From Pseudomonadota bacterium (GTDB lineage Bacteria; Pseudomonadota; Alphaproteobacteria; Sphingomonadales; Sphingomonadaceae), in contig JAEWBB010000002.1 in NCBI GenBank assembly GCA_023391375.1, forward strand, positions 1 through 13,655: a stretch of DNA of 13,655 bases. Reading direction: 5' to 3'. Within the stretch, counting starts at the first letter, position 1; every line of letters starts with the position of its first letter. The notes beneath the pieces were generated by a model. The model made no database searches, was not told the origin of the DNA, and saw only the letters and a program-made list of their open reading frames with translations. Below are positions 1-5,546 of the stretch, piece by piece. A program made the position numbers and the translations under genes.

Positions 1-299
1 CAGCCAAGCTCCTCGCGCGGCTCGGCTTCAGCCAGGCCGACATGGACGTGATTGAACTCAACGAGGCCTTCGCCAGCCAGAGCATCGCCGTGCTGCGCGA
101 ACTCGGCATCGCCGAGGACGATCCCCGGGTGAACCCCAATGGCGGCGCCATCGCCCTCGGGCATCCGCTCGGCATGAGCGGCGCCCGCATCACCGGCACC
201 GCGGCCCTCGAACTCGCCCTCACCGGCGGCCGCCGCGCCCTCGCCACCATGTGCATCGGCGTCGGCCAGGGCATCGCCATAGTGCTGGAGCGCGTGTGA
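1..299 (+). CDS. paaJ: 3-oxoadipyl-CoA-type thiolase, C-terminal part (5' end outside window)
   Basis: This is the C-terminal 98 or so codons of a thiolase; the reading frame is open from base 3 to the TGA at 297-299. The conserved thiolase blocks are visible: NEAFA, then NPNGGAIALGHPLGMSGARI with the catalytic His of GHP, and CIGVGQGIA with the second catalytic Cys. The variant CIGVGQG (rather than CxGGG) is what I associate with beta-ketoadipyl-CoA thiolases (PcaF/PaaJ). These split 3-oxoadipyl-CoA into succinyl-CoA and acetyl-CoA at the end of aromatic ring degradation. The overlap with paaD downstream favours the phenylacetate role (PaaJ) over the protocatechuate role (PcaF), but the fragment alone cannot separate the two. 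The gene is cut by the window edge and shows no sign of being broken. Confidence 0.85.
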   Translation, partial: AKLLARLGFSQADMDVIELNEAFASQSIAVLRELGIAEDDPRVNPNGGAIALGHPLGMSGARITGTAALELALTGGRRALATMCIGVGQGIAIVLERV

Positions 300-733
300 G
301 CGCGGCCGCCATCCGCGCCGTGCTGGATGGCGTGATGGACCCGGAAATCCCGGTCGTTTCGGTCGTCGACCTCGGCATTGTCCGCGCGGTCAGCGACGAG
401 GCGGTGACGATCACCCCGACCTATTCGGGCTGCCCGGCGACGGTCGCGATCGAGCATGACATCCGCGCCGCGCTCGATGCCGCGGGCTTTCGGAGCGTCA
501 GGATCGACACGGTGCTGACCCCGCCATGGACCACCGACATGATCACGGATGCGGGCAAGGCGCAGCTCGAAGCCTACGGCATCGCGCCCCCGTCGATGGC
601 GCGCACCGCGACCTGCCCGCGTTGCGGATCAGAGGATACGGAAGAGGTCAGCCGCTTCGGCTCGACCCCGTGCAAGGCGCAGTGGCGGTGCCGCTCCTGC
701 CTAGAGCCCTTCGACCGCTTCAAGTGCCACTAG
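296..733 (+). CDS. paaD: Phenylacetyl-CoA epoxidase maturation subunit PaaD (DUF59/MIP18 family)
   Basis: A 145-residue protein if started at GTG 296, whose codon overlaps the thiolase TGA in GTGTGA; an in-frame ATG at 251 would bury 15 extra residues in the thiolase gene and is less likely. The N-terminal half is a DUF59/MIP18 domain (VMDPEIPVVSVVDLGIV, then YSGCPATVAIEHDI with the conserved Cys). The C-terminal part has a four-Cys zinc-ribbon-like tail: CPRCGS, PCKAQWRCRSC, ending FDRFKCH. This combination is typical of PaaD, which helps assemble the metal or Fe-S centres of the PaaABCE phenylacetyl-CoA epoxidase in the cytoplasm. The neighbouring thiolase fits a phenylacetate operon. No paaE follows; a convergent gene ends 10 bases downstream, so the other epoxidase subunits must lie to the left or elsewhere. 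Confidence 0.9.
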   Translation: MSAAAIRAVLDGVMDPEIPVVSVVDLGIVRAVSDEAVTITPTYSGCPATVAIEHDIRAALDAAGFRSVRIDTVLTPPWTTDMITDAGKAQLEAYGIAPPSMARTATCPRCGSEDTEEVSRFGSTPCKAQWRCRSCLEPFDRFKCH

Positions 734-743
734 GGTGTTCGGC

Positions 744-1187
744 CTAGTTGGCGCAGAGCGGCTGCTTCTCGCGACCCTTGCAATAATCGGCGCGAATGGA
801 TGCGCCCAGGTCGACCTTCCCGATCTGGCGCATGGTGCCGACGATGATCGCCGGCATCTGGGCGTGGAGGTGCTGTGCCGCCGGCGTCGCGGCGAACGCG
901 TCTAGCGCGCGCAAATCCTCGATCGACAACTGCGTCGCCAACGAACGCGCGTCGGCCGCCAGGAATTGCTCGCGCGCGGCGGCGTAGGTGCGCTTCGTCG
1001 TATCGGCGAGCGCCGCCTTGTCAGCGTCCGACATTCCCGGATTACGCGCAGCGAGTTCCATCGCGTCTTTTTTCTCACTGACGGTCAGGAGGGTCGCCAG
1101 CGTGCCTCGTTCCGAAATCCGGCGCCCCAATGCCAGCGCTTCCGCGCTCGGTTCGGCACCCGCCAGCACCATTGCCATCAAGATCAT
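744..1187 (-). CDS. DUF2059 domain protein, probably exported
   Basis: A 147-residue protein of unknown function. The N-terminus (MILMAMVLAGAEPSAEA) looks like a very short signal peptide ending near residue 17, but it lacks a clear positive n-region, so export is only inferred. The rest is alanine-rich and helical. Residues about 80-130 (QLSIEDLRALDAFAATPAAQHLHAQMP) resemble the DUF2059 core, in which a helix precedes an F/Y-x-(S/T)-P-(A/E)-G/A motif. Two Cys near the C-terminus (DYCKGREKQPLCAN) could form a disulfide. The start ATG overlaps the aroC stop in ATGA and has a strong Shine-Dalgarno, so it is the last gene of an aroA-aroC-DUF2059 transcript. The link to chorismate synthesis may be positional only. 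Confidence 0.75.
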   Translation of the reverse strand: MILMAMVLAGAEPSAEALALGRRISERGTLATLLTVSEKKDAMELAARNPGMSDADKAALADTTKRTYAAAREQFLAADARSLATQLSIEDLRALDAFAATPAAQHLHAQMPAIIVGTMRQIGKVDLGASIRADYCKGREKQPLCAN

Positions 1188-2104
1188 GACTCACCTCCGC
1201 ATTGTCCGCGATGCAGCAGCTTATGGTCCGCCAACACCAGCGCAACCATTGCTTCCACCACCGGCGCGCCGCGGATGCCGACGCAAGGGTCATGGCGCCC
1301 GCCGATGCCGATGCTCGACGTCGGCTTGAATGCTACGCGAAGGACAATCGGCTGACCCGTCGAGATGCCGCCGTCGATCCCGCTGGCCAGCTTGGCGTCC
1401 AGGCTATCGCGGCCATGGGCGCGGCCAGCCGCGAATCCTTCGCCGATCTCGACGCCCTTGACCGCGTTGATGCCCAAGCACGCGGCGGCAAGGTCGGCGT
1501 CGAGCTTGGCATAGACGGGAGCGCCCCACCCCGCCGGGACGCTGGTCACGACGCACTCGACGATCGCGCCGAGGCTGTCGTTCTCGGCGCGCGCCGTTTT
1601 CAACAGCGCATCCCAGCGCGTTGCATCGGCTTGGCCGCCCATCTCGATCATCCTCGCGGCAATCTCGACTTCGGGAATGACCAGCCGCGCCACGGCGCCG
1701 CCGGCGACCCGCATCGCCGTCTCGCGCGCACTGGCGCGCCCACCGCCGCGCGGGTCGCGATGGCCATACTTCGCGTCATAGGTCGCATCGGCATGGCCGG
1801 GACGCGGCGGCAAATTCGTATAGTCACTGCTGCGCGCATCGACATTGCCGATCATCATCGCGATCGGCGTGCCGGTCGTGCGCCCTTCGTAAGTGCCCGA
1901 CAGGATCCGCACGCGGTCCGGTTCCTGCCGGGCCGAGACCTGCGCCGACGTCCCCGGCCGCCGTTGGTCGAGAAGGCGCTGCACATGCGCTTCATCGAGC
2001 GCAAGGCCCGGCGGGCAGCCGTCGACCACGCAGCCGATCGCCGGCCCATGGCTTTCCCCCCAGGTGGTGAGCCGCAACATCCGTCCGAAGCTGTTCACGC
2101 TCAT
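1184..2104 (-). CDS. aroC: Chorismate synthase, unusually short
   Basis: Chorismate synthase converts 5-enolpyruvylshikimate-3-phosphate to chorismate with reduced FMN. Family blocks are clear: FGRMLRLTTWGESHGPAIG with a catalytic His at residue 19, DQRRPGTS, ILSGTYEGRTTGTPI, RPGHADATYDAKYG, GGGRASARETAMRVAGGA, INAVKGVEIGEGF, GGISTGQPIVLR, FKPTSSI and GRHDPCVGIRGAPVVEAM. At 306 residues it is about 50 short of the usual 350-360. Loops are missing after IPEVEIAARMIEMGG, before GIDGGISTG (the usual N-H-A-G-G stretch is reduced) and between KPTSSI and GRHDPC. The reading frame stays open across all these points, so they are in-frame losses, not frameshifts. The usual RDYRGGGRSS is RDPRGGGRAS here. 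The ATG overlaps the aroA TGA (ATGA), and the stop overlaps the DUF2059 start in the same way. Confidence 0.92.
   Translation of the reverse strand: MSVNSFGRMLRLTTWGESHGPAIGCVVDGCPPGLALDEAHVQRLLDQRRPGTSAQVSARQEPDRVRILSGTYEGRTTGTPIAMMIGNVDARSSDYTNLPPRPGHADATYDAKYGHRDPRGGGRASARETAMRVAGGAVARLVIPEVEIAARMIEMGGQADATRWDALLKTARAENDSLGAIVECVVTSVPAGWGAPVYAKLDADLAAACLGINAVKGVEIGEGFAAGRAHGRDSLDAKLASGIDGGISTGQPIVLRVAFKPTSSIGIGGRHDPCVGIRGAPVVEAMVALVLADHKLLHRGQCGGES
1191..1198 (-). promoter_or_regulatory. Strong Shine-Dalgarno for the DUF2059 gene, inside aroC
   Basis: Reading the minus strand, GGAGGTGA lies three bases before the ATG at 1187. It sits within the last codons of aroC. It is the best ribosome-binding site in the window and fixes the start of the DUF2059 gene. 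Confidence 0.75.
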
Positions 2105-3393
2105 GCGATCTTGGCCCCCAGTCCGCGCATAACGTCGAGATAGGTCGGAAAGCTTGTCGCGATCATCTCTTCGCCGTCGACCTCAATGCCGTTGCGGCTG
2201 GCAAGGCCGAGCGTGAGGAATGCCATCGCGATCCGGTGGTCGCCCTGCGTCATGACCCTGCCGCCGCGCACCTGCCCGCGGCCGAAGATGTGCAGTGTGT
2301 CGCCGTCGACGCTGGCCGCCACGCCGCACGCCGTCAGCCCGGCCAGCAGCGCTCCGAGCCGGTCGCTTTCCTTGTGCCTGAGTTCGCCCAGTCCTGCGAT
2401 GACGCTCTCTCCGTCAGCAGCGGCGCAGGCCATCGCCAGCACCGGGATTTCGTCGATCATCGACGGCACGTCCTCGGGCGGCACATGGCAAGGCTCGAGC
2501 CAGCCACCGCGCACCGTGACGTCGGCGAGGATCTCGCCCGAGACGCGTTGCTCGTTGGCCAGGCTGATGTCGGCGCCCATCCGTTCCAGCGCTTCGTACA
2601 GGCCGGTGCGCGACGGATTGACCAGCATCCGCTCGACCGTCACCTCCGACCCGTCGACCAGCGCGGCCGCGACCAGCGCGAAGGCGGCCGACGAGGGATC
2701 GGCGCCGATCGTGACATTCGCTCCCTCGAGCGTCCGGCAAGGGCCGAGCTGGACGGTCCGGCCCGCCTCGGTATCGGCAATGTCGATGTCCGCGCCAAAT
2801 TCGCCGAGCATGATTTCGGTGTGATCACGGCTGGCCACCGGCTCGACGACCTGCACCGGGGCGTCCGTGCCCAAGGCGGCGAGCAGGATCGCGGATTTGA
2901 CCTGCGCGGACGCGGGCACGTTGCGATGATCGATCCCGCCCAGCGGATCGCCCACGATCCGCAAAGGCAGCGTGTCGCCGCCCTCGATCTTCGCGCCCAT
3001 CCGGCGCAACGGGTCGGCCAGGCGACGCATCGGCCGCCGCGACAACGAAGCATCGCCGGTCAACGTTAAGATGACACCCGGCATCCCTGCAGCCGCTCCC
3101 GCGAGCAGGCGGGCGGTCGTCCCGCTGTTCCCGCAGTCGATCGGACTTTCCGGCGTCACCCACGGCGCCCCCGCGACCATCCATGTCCCGTCATCAACCC
3201 GCCGGACGGTTGCGCCCAACGCCTCCACCGCGCGCGTCGTCGCCAGCACGTCGTCGCTCTCGCCAAGCCCCTCGATCCGCGTCTCGCCCCGCGCCATGGC
3301 GCCGAGGATCAACGCGCGATGCGAGCAGCTCTTGTCGCCCGGAATGGCGGCGTTCCCGGTCAGCGGCCGGCCGCGCGACGCCGTCAGGCCCAT
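2101..3393 (-). CDS. aroA: 3-phosphoshikimate 1-carboxyvinyltransferase (EPSP synthase), class II-like
   Basis: EPSP synthase transfers the enolpyruvyl group of PEP to shikimate-3-phosphate. From ATG 3393 it is 430 residues, a normal length; a TTG at 3411 would add six residues, and neither start has a good ribosome-binding site. Motifs fit class II (CP4-like) enzymes: GDKSCSHRALI at residues 19-29, TGDASLSRRPMRRL, SAQVKSAIL, SRDHTEIML, and NPSRTGLYEALERMGADI where class II usually has NPTR. The glyphosate-site motif reads CGNSGTTARLL with Gly at residue 91, not the Ala of CP4. SISHR is replaced by SCSHR. It overlaps aroC by four bases downstream. A 74-base gap with no convincing terminator separates it from the dsbA-like gene upstream, so they may be co-transcribed. 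Confidence 0.95.
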   Translation of the reverse strand: MGLTASRGRPLTGNAAIPGDKSCSHRALILGAMARGETRIEGLGESDDVLATTRAVEALGATVRRVDDGTWMVAGAPWVTPESPIDCGNSGTTARLLAGAAAGMPGVILTLTGDASLSRRPMRRLADPLRRMGAKIEGGDTLPLRIVGDPLGGIDHRNVPASAQVKSAILLAALGTDAPVQVVEPVASRDHTEIMLGEFGADIDIADTEAGRTVQLGPCRTLEGANVTIGADPSSAAFALVAAALVDGSEVTVERMLVNPSRTGLYEALERMGADISLANEQRVSGEILADVTVRGGWLEPCHVPPEDVPSMIDEIPVLAMACAAADGESVIAGLGELRHKESDRLGALLAGLTACGVAASVDGDTLHIFGRGQVRGGRVMTQGDHRIAMAFLTLGLASRNGIEVDGEEMIATSFPTYLDVMRGLGAKIA

Positions 3394-3467
3394 GCCGGCG
3401 TGCGCCCGCAAAACGTGGAGAAACGGACGTCCATGCTTCGCCGCTTAGCCGAGCGGAGGGGCAGGGC

Positions 3468-4184
3468 CTAGAGCGTGAACGGGATGCCGAGCGCGGTGAT
3501 GTCCGCCGGCGCCGCTTCCTTTTCGTTGATGAAGAAGGTCGGCGTGCTTTTGACGCCGGCATCGAGCGCCGCGTTTTCGTTGTCCTCGACCCGTTGGATC
3601 AACTTGGGGTCGCCGAGGCACTGGTCGGCCTGGACGGCGCTGACGCCGTGGCGCTGGACGATGGCGCCCATCTCGCCGGTGCGGGCGATGAAGCGCGAAC
3701 CCGCCGCCGGTCCGTCGCTTTCGGCCTTGTCGAATGCCGCCTTGTCCGCCTTGAAGGCAGCCCGCAGCTTGGCCAGCACGGCCGAGGCGTTGGCCATGTA
3801 ATCCTCGGTAAAGGCGAACACCCGGCCCTTGCCGGCGCACAGTGCGAGCAAGGTCGCGCTCGGGTCGTGCGGGAACAGCTGCTTGGGGCGGAATTCGAAA
3901 CTGATCTTGCCGGCTGCCACCAGCTTGCGGATGGCCGGCATGGCGGACTTCTCGAACGCTGCGCAGTGCGGGCAGTTGAAGCTGCCATATTCGACCAGCC
4001 GTGTCGGCGCCTTGGGATTGCCCATCCGCCAGCCCTTGCCGGTATCGGTGACCGCCTTGGTCCAGTCGACCTTGGCCGCCGGGGCCTTGGCGGGCGAGGC
4101 CTTGGCGGGCGGGGCGGCCGAAGCGGGAACGGCAAGAACGGCGAGGGCCGCGGCAGCGGCGGGCAGGAGGGAGCGCATGGCCAT
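3468..4184 (-). CDS. Periplasmic DsbA-family thiol:disulfide oxidoreductase
   Basis: A thioredoxin-fold protein of 238 residues from the chosen ATG. A signal peptide (MRSLLPAAAAALAVLAVPASA) is followed by an Ala/Lys/Pro-rich spacer, then the fold starting near residue 55 (GNPKAPTRLVEYGSFNCPHC). The active-site CPHC is at residues 71-74, and the cis-Pro loop STPTFFINEKEA is near the C-terminus. This places it in the DsbA/DsbG-like Thioredoxin_4 group, which oxidises or isomerises disulfides in the periplasm. Two further Cys (LALCAGKG, QCLGDPK) sit in the helical insert. The frame stays open to an ATG at 4250 and also has ATGs at 4196 and 4178. The 4250 start would put a 22-residue polar extension ahead of the signal peptide and overlap the likely trpL promoter, so I prefer 4184 or nearby. 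It is divergent from the trp cluster and lies upstream of aroA on the same strand. Confidence 0.85.
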   Translation of the reverse strand: MAMRSLLPAAAAALAVLAVPASAAPPAKASPAKAPAAKVDWTKAVTDTGKGWRMGNPKAPTRLVEYGSFNCPHCAAFEKSAMPAIRKLVAAGKISFEFRPKQLFPHDPSATLLALCAGKGRVFAFTEDYMANASAVLAKLRAAFKADKAAFDKAESDGPAAGSRFIARTGEMGAIVQRHGVSAVQADQCLGDPKLIQRVEDNENAALDAGVKSTPTFFINEKEAAPADITALGIPFTL

Positions 4185-4243
4185 GGGCGGTGGCATAGGG
4201 TCGCTGAACCCCGCCTGTCCACTCGCGCCTTGGCCATCGCCGC

Positions 4244-4279
4244 TTGACATCGCCAGGCAAAGCCTCTCTTTTCAACGCC
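4244..4279 (+). promoter_or_regulatory. Candidate trp promoter (perfect -35 box, weak -10)
   Basis: TTGACA at 4244-4249 is a perfect sigma-70-type -35 hexamer. A 17-base spacer leads to TCTTTT at 4267-4272, a poor -10. With this spacing, transcription would start at or within a base or two of the A of the trpL ATG at 4280. No Shine-Dalgarno precedes that ATG, which is consistent with a leaderless transcript. The -35 match and its position are seen; promoter activity is inferred. Weak -10 boxes are common in GC-rich alphaproteobacteria. Confidence 0.45.
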
Positions 4280-4372
4280 ATGCGCGAAAACCGTCGCCCT
4301 GTCCCGAACACTGCCCCGGCGAGCCTGGGTTGGTGGTGGCGCGTGGGTGAACGATGGCGCGCGCACGGCTGA
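4280..4372 (+). CDS. trpL: trp operon leader peptide (30 aa, WWW plus one further Trp)
   Basis: A short ORF from ATG 4280 to TGA 4370-4372. It starts MRENRRPVPNTAP and contains LGWWWRVGERWRAHG, so Trp codons fall at residues 18, 19, 20 and 26: four of 30 codons, three in tandem. Trp is rare in random GC-rich ORFs. The position, just ahead of a Rho-independent terminator and trpD, is that of a tryptophan attenuator leader. A ribosome stalled at 4331-4339 for lack of charged Trp-tRNA would leave 4356-4370 free to form the antiterminator. A ribosome that reaches the stop codon would cover it. The peptide is Arg-rich. Tandem Trp codons recall the WW of enteric TrpL and the WWW of rhizobial TrpL. 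No ribosome-binding site is visible. Confidence 0.85.
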   Translation: MRENRRPVPNTAPASLGWWWRVGERWRAHG

Positions 4373-4417
4373 TCCGACCTTAGGTCTTTGACGATCACCC
4401 CATGAGCCCGCGCCGCC
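4356..4417 (+). promoter_or_regulatory. Proposed antiterminator of the trp attenuator
   Basis: Drawn by eye. GGCG (4356-4359) pairs with CGCC (4414-4417), GCGC (4361-4364) with GCGC (4410-4413), and GGCT (4367-4370) with AGCC (4405-4408). One bulged C at 4360 and a small internal loop (4365-4366 against 4409) interrupt 12 base pairs. Forming it uses the whole 5' arm and the loop of the terminator hairpin, so the two structures exclude each other. The left strand spans the fourth Trp codon through the T of the trpL stop, which is where a terminating ribosome would sit. A protector pairing of 4339-4343 with 4360-4364 is also possible. Confidence 0.65.
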
Positions 4418-4430
4418 CGCGGGCTTTTTT
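4405..4430 (+). terminator. Rho-independent terminator of the trp attenuator
   Basis: AGCCCGCG (4405-4412) and CGCGGGCT (4418-4425) form a perfect 8-bp, almost all GC stem with a five-base loop (CCGCC). A run of six T at 4425-4430 follows directly. It lies 32 bases after the trpL stop and 27 bases before the trpD ATG. That place makes sense only as a conditional terminator in the leader of the trp transcript, since nothing else on the plus strand ends here. Confidence 0.9.
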
Positions 4431-4444
4431 ATTGCGCTTTTTCC

Positions 4445-4448
4445 AGGA
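4445..4448 (+). promoter_or_regulatory. Ribosome-binding site of trpD
   Basis: AGGA with a nine-base gap to the ATG at 4458. It is modest, but it is the only Shine-Dalgarno-like element between the attenuator T-tract and trpD. Confidence 0.5.
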
Positions 4449-4457
4449 CATCTTGCC

Positions 4458-5546
4458 ATGAACCAGATCGCCTCCGTCCGAAGTTCCTCCCCGGCCGTGC
4501 CCTTGCCGGTCGCCCACCTGCCCAAGGATCATGGGCCGGTCCCCAATCCGCTGCCCAAGCTGCTCGAGGGGCACGACCTCGACTCCGACGAGGCCGAGCA
4601 CCTGTTCGAGCGGCTGGTGCTGGGCCGGCTGGCCGAAGGCGAGATCGCCGGCCTGCTGATCGCCTTGCGGATGAAGGGCGAGACCGCCGAAGAGCTGATC
4701 GGCGCGGCGCGTGCGCTGGCCAAGGCGGCGCTGCCGTTCGAGCGGCCGCGCTATCGCTTTGCCGATTGCTGCGGCACTGGCGGTGACCTTTCCGGCTCGA
4801 TCAACGTGTCGACCGCGACCGCCTTCGTCGCCGCTGCCTGCGGCTTGCCGGTCGCCAAGCACGGCAACCGCTCGGTCAGTTCCCGATGCGGGTCGGCCGA
4901 CGTGCTGGAGGCGCTGGGCGCGAAGATCGACGACGATCCGGCCACCGCGCGCCGCTTGCTCGACGAGATCGGCTTCTGCTTCCTGTTCGCGCCGACCTAC
5001 CACTCGGGGATGAGGCACGCCGCGCCGGTTCGCCGCCAACTGGCGGTGCGGACCGTGATGAATTTCCTCGGCCCCTGCCTCAACCCGGCGCGGCCCAAGA
5101 TCCAGCTGCTGGGCGTGGCCGATCCCAGCAAGCTGCGGCGCATCGCCCGCGTGCTGCACGATCGCGGGGTCGAACAGGCGTTGGTGGTGCACGGCGACGG
5201 GTTGGACGAGGTGGCGCTCCACGGACCGACCACCGCCATCCGGCTCGACCGGGGCGAATTCACCGAAATCGAGTTGACCCCCGAGGACGCCGGCCTCGAA
5301 CGCGCACCCCGCACCGCGATCGAGGGCGGCAACCCGTCCGACAACGCCGCGCGCCTCTCCGCGCTGCTCGACGGGAAGGTCGACGGCGCGGAACGGGACA
5401 TCGTCCTGCTCAACACCGCGGCCCTGCTGATGGCGGCCGGCCTTAGCGCCGACCTCAGGATGGGCGTCGCGCTCGCCCGCGATGCGCTCCGATCGGGTGC
5501 CGCCCGGCGCGCCCTGGCCTCCTTCGTCGAGGCGAGCCATGGCTGA
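4458..5546 (+). CDS. trpD: Anthranilate phosphoribosyltransferase
   Basis: TrpD joins anthranilate to PRPP, the first step after anthranilate synthase. The 362-residue protein carries all the active-site blocks: CCGTGGD (residues 104-110) for PRPP, NVST (116-119), KHGNRSVSSRCGSADVLEALG (from residue 134), and PVRRQLAVRTVMNFLGPCLNPA. From memory it reads more like the TrpD half of enteric TrpGD than like typical alphaproteobacterial TrpD. Examples are FLFAPTYHSGMRHAAPVR, the VVHGDGLDEVALHGPT stretch and ELTPEDAGL. It stands alone, with no glutamine amidotransferase (TrpG) domain. About 28 polar, Pro/Ser-rich residues precede the start of the fold (NPLPKLLEGHDL). It is the first structural gene after the attenuator and overlaps trpCF by eight bases. 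Confidence 0.96.
   Translation: MNQIASVRSSSPAVPLPVAHLPKDHGPVPNPLPKLLEGHDLDSDEAEHLFERLVLGRLAEGEIAGLLIALRMKGETAEELIGAARALAKAALPFERPRYRFADCCGTGGDLSGSINVSTATAFVAAACGLPVAKHGNRSVSSRCGSADVLEALGAKIDDDPATARRLLDEIGFCFLFAPTYHSGMRHAAPVRRQLAVRTVMNFLGPCLNPARPKIQLLGVADPSKLRRIARVLHDRGVEQALVVHGDGLDEVALHGPTTAIRLDRGEFTEIELTPEDAGLERAPRTAIEGGNPSDNAARLSALLDGKVDGAERDIVLLNTAALLMAAGLSADLRMGVALARDALRSGAARRALASFVEASHG

Noticed and set aside
1202..2143. 313-codon open frame on the plus strand opposite aroC
   Set aside because: It is an antisense shadow of a gene with clear chorismate synthase motifs.
3436..3456. Small hairpin (CCGCT/AGCGG on the minus strand) between the dsbA-like gene and aroA
   Set aside because: Only five base pairs and no following T-tract, so not convincing as a terminator. 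The two genes may still be co-transcribed.
3183..4247. 354-codon open frame on the plus strand opposite aroA and the dsbA-like gene
   Set aside because: It is Arg/Gly-rich shadow translation crossing two real genes and the gap between them.
4185..4250. Upstream start (ATG 4250) for the dsbA-like gene
   Set aside because: It would add 22 polar residues before a normal signal peptide and run over the TTGACA of the trp promoter.
4376..4386. GACC-TTA-GGTC inverted repeat between trpL and the terminator
   Set aside because: A four-base stem with a three-base loop. It may sit in the antiterminator loop but has no clear role.
4402..4460. Short ORF (ATG 4402 to TGA 4458-4460) running through the terminator hairpin into the trpD start, 19 codons
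   Set aside because: It has no Trp codons and no ribosome-binding site, and it is made of the hairpin sequence itself. The upstream WWW ORF explains the leader far better.
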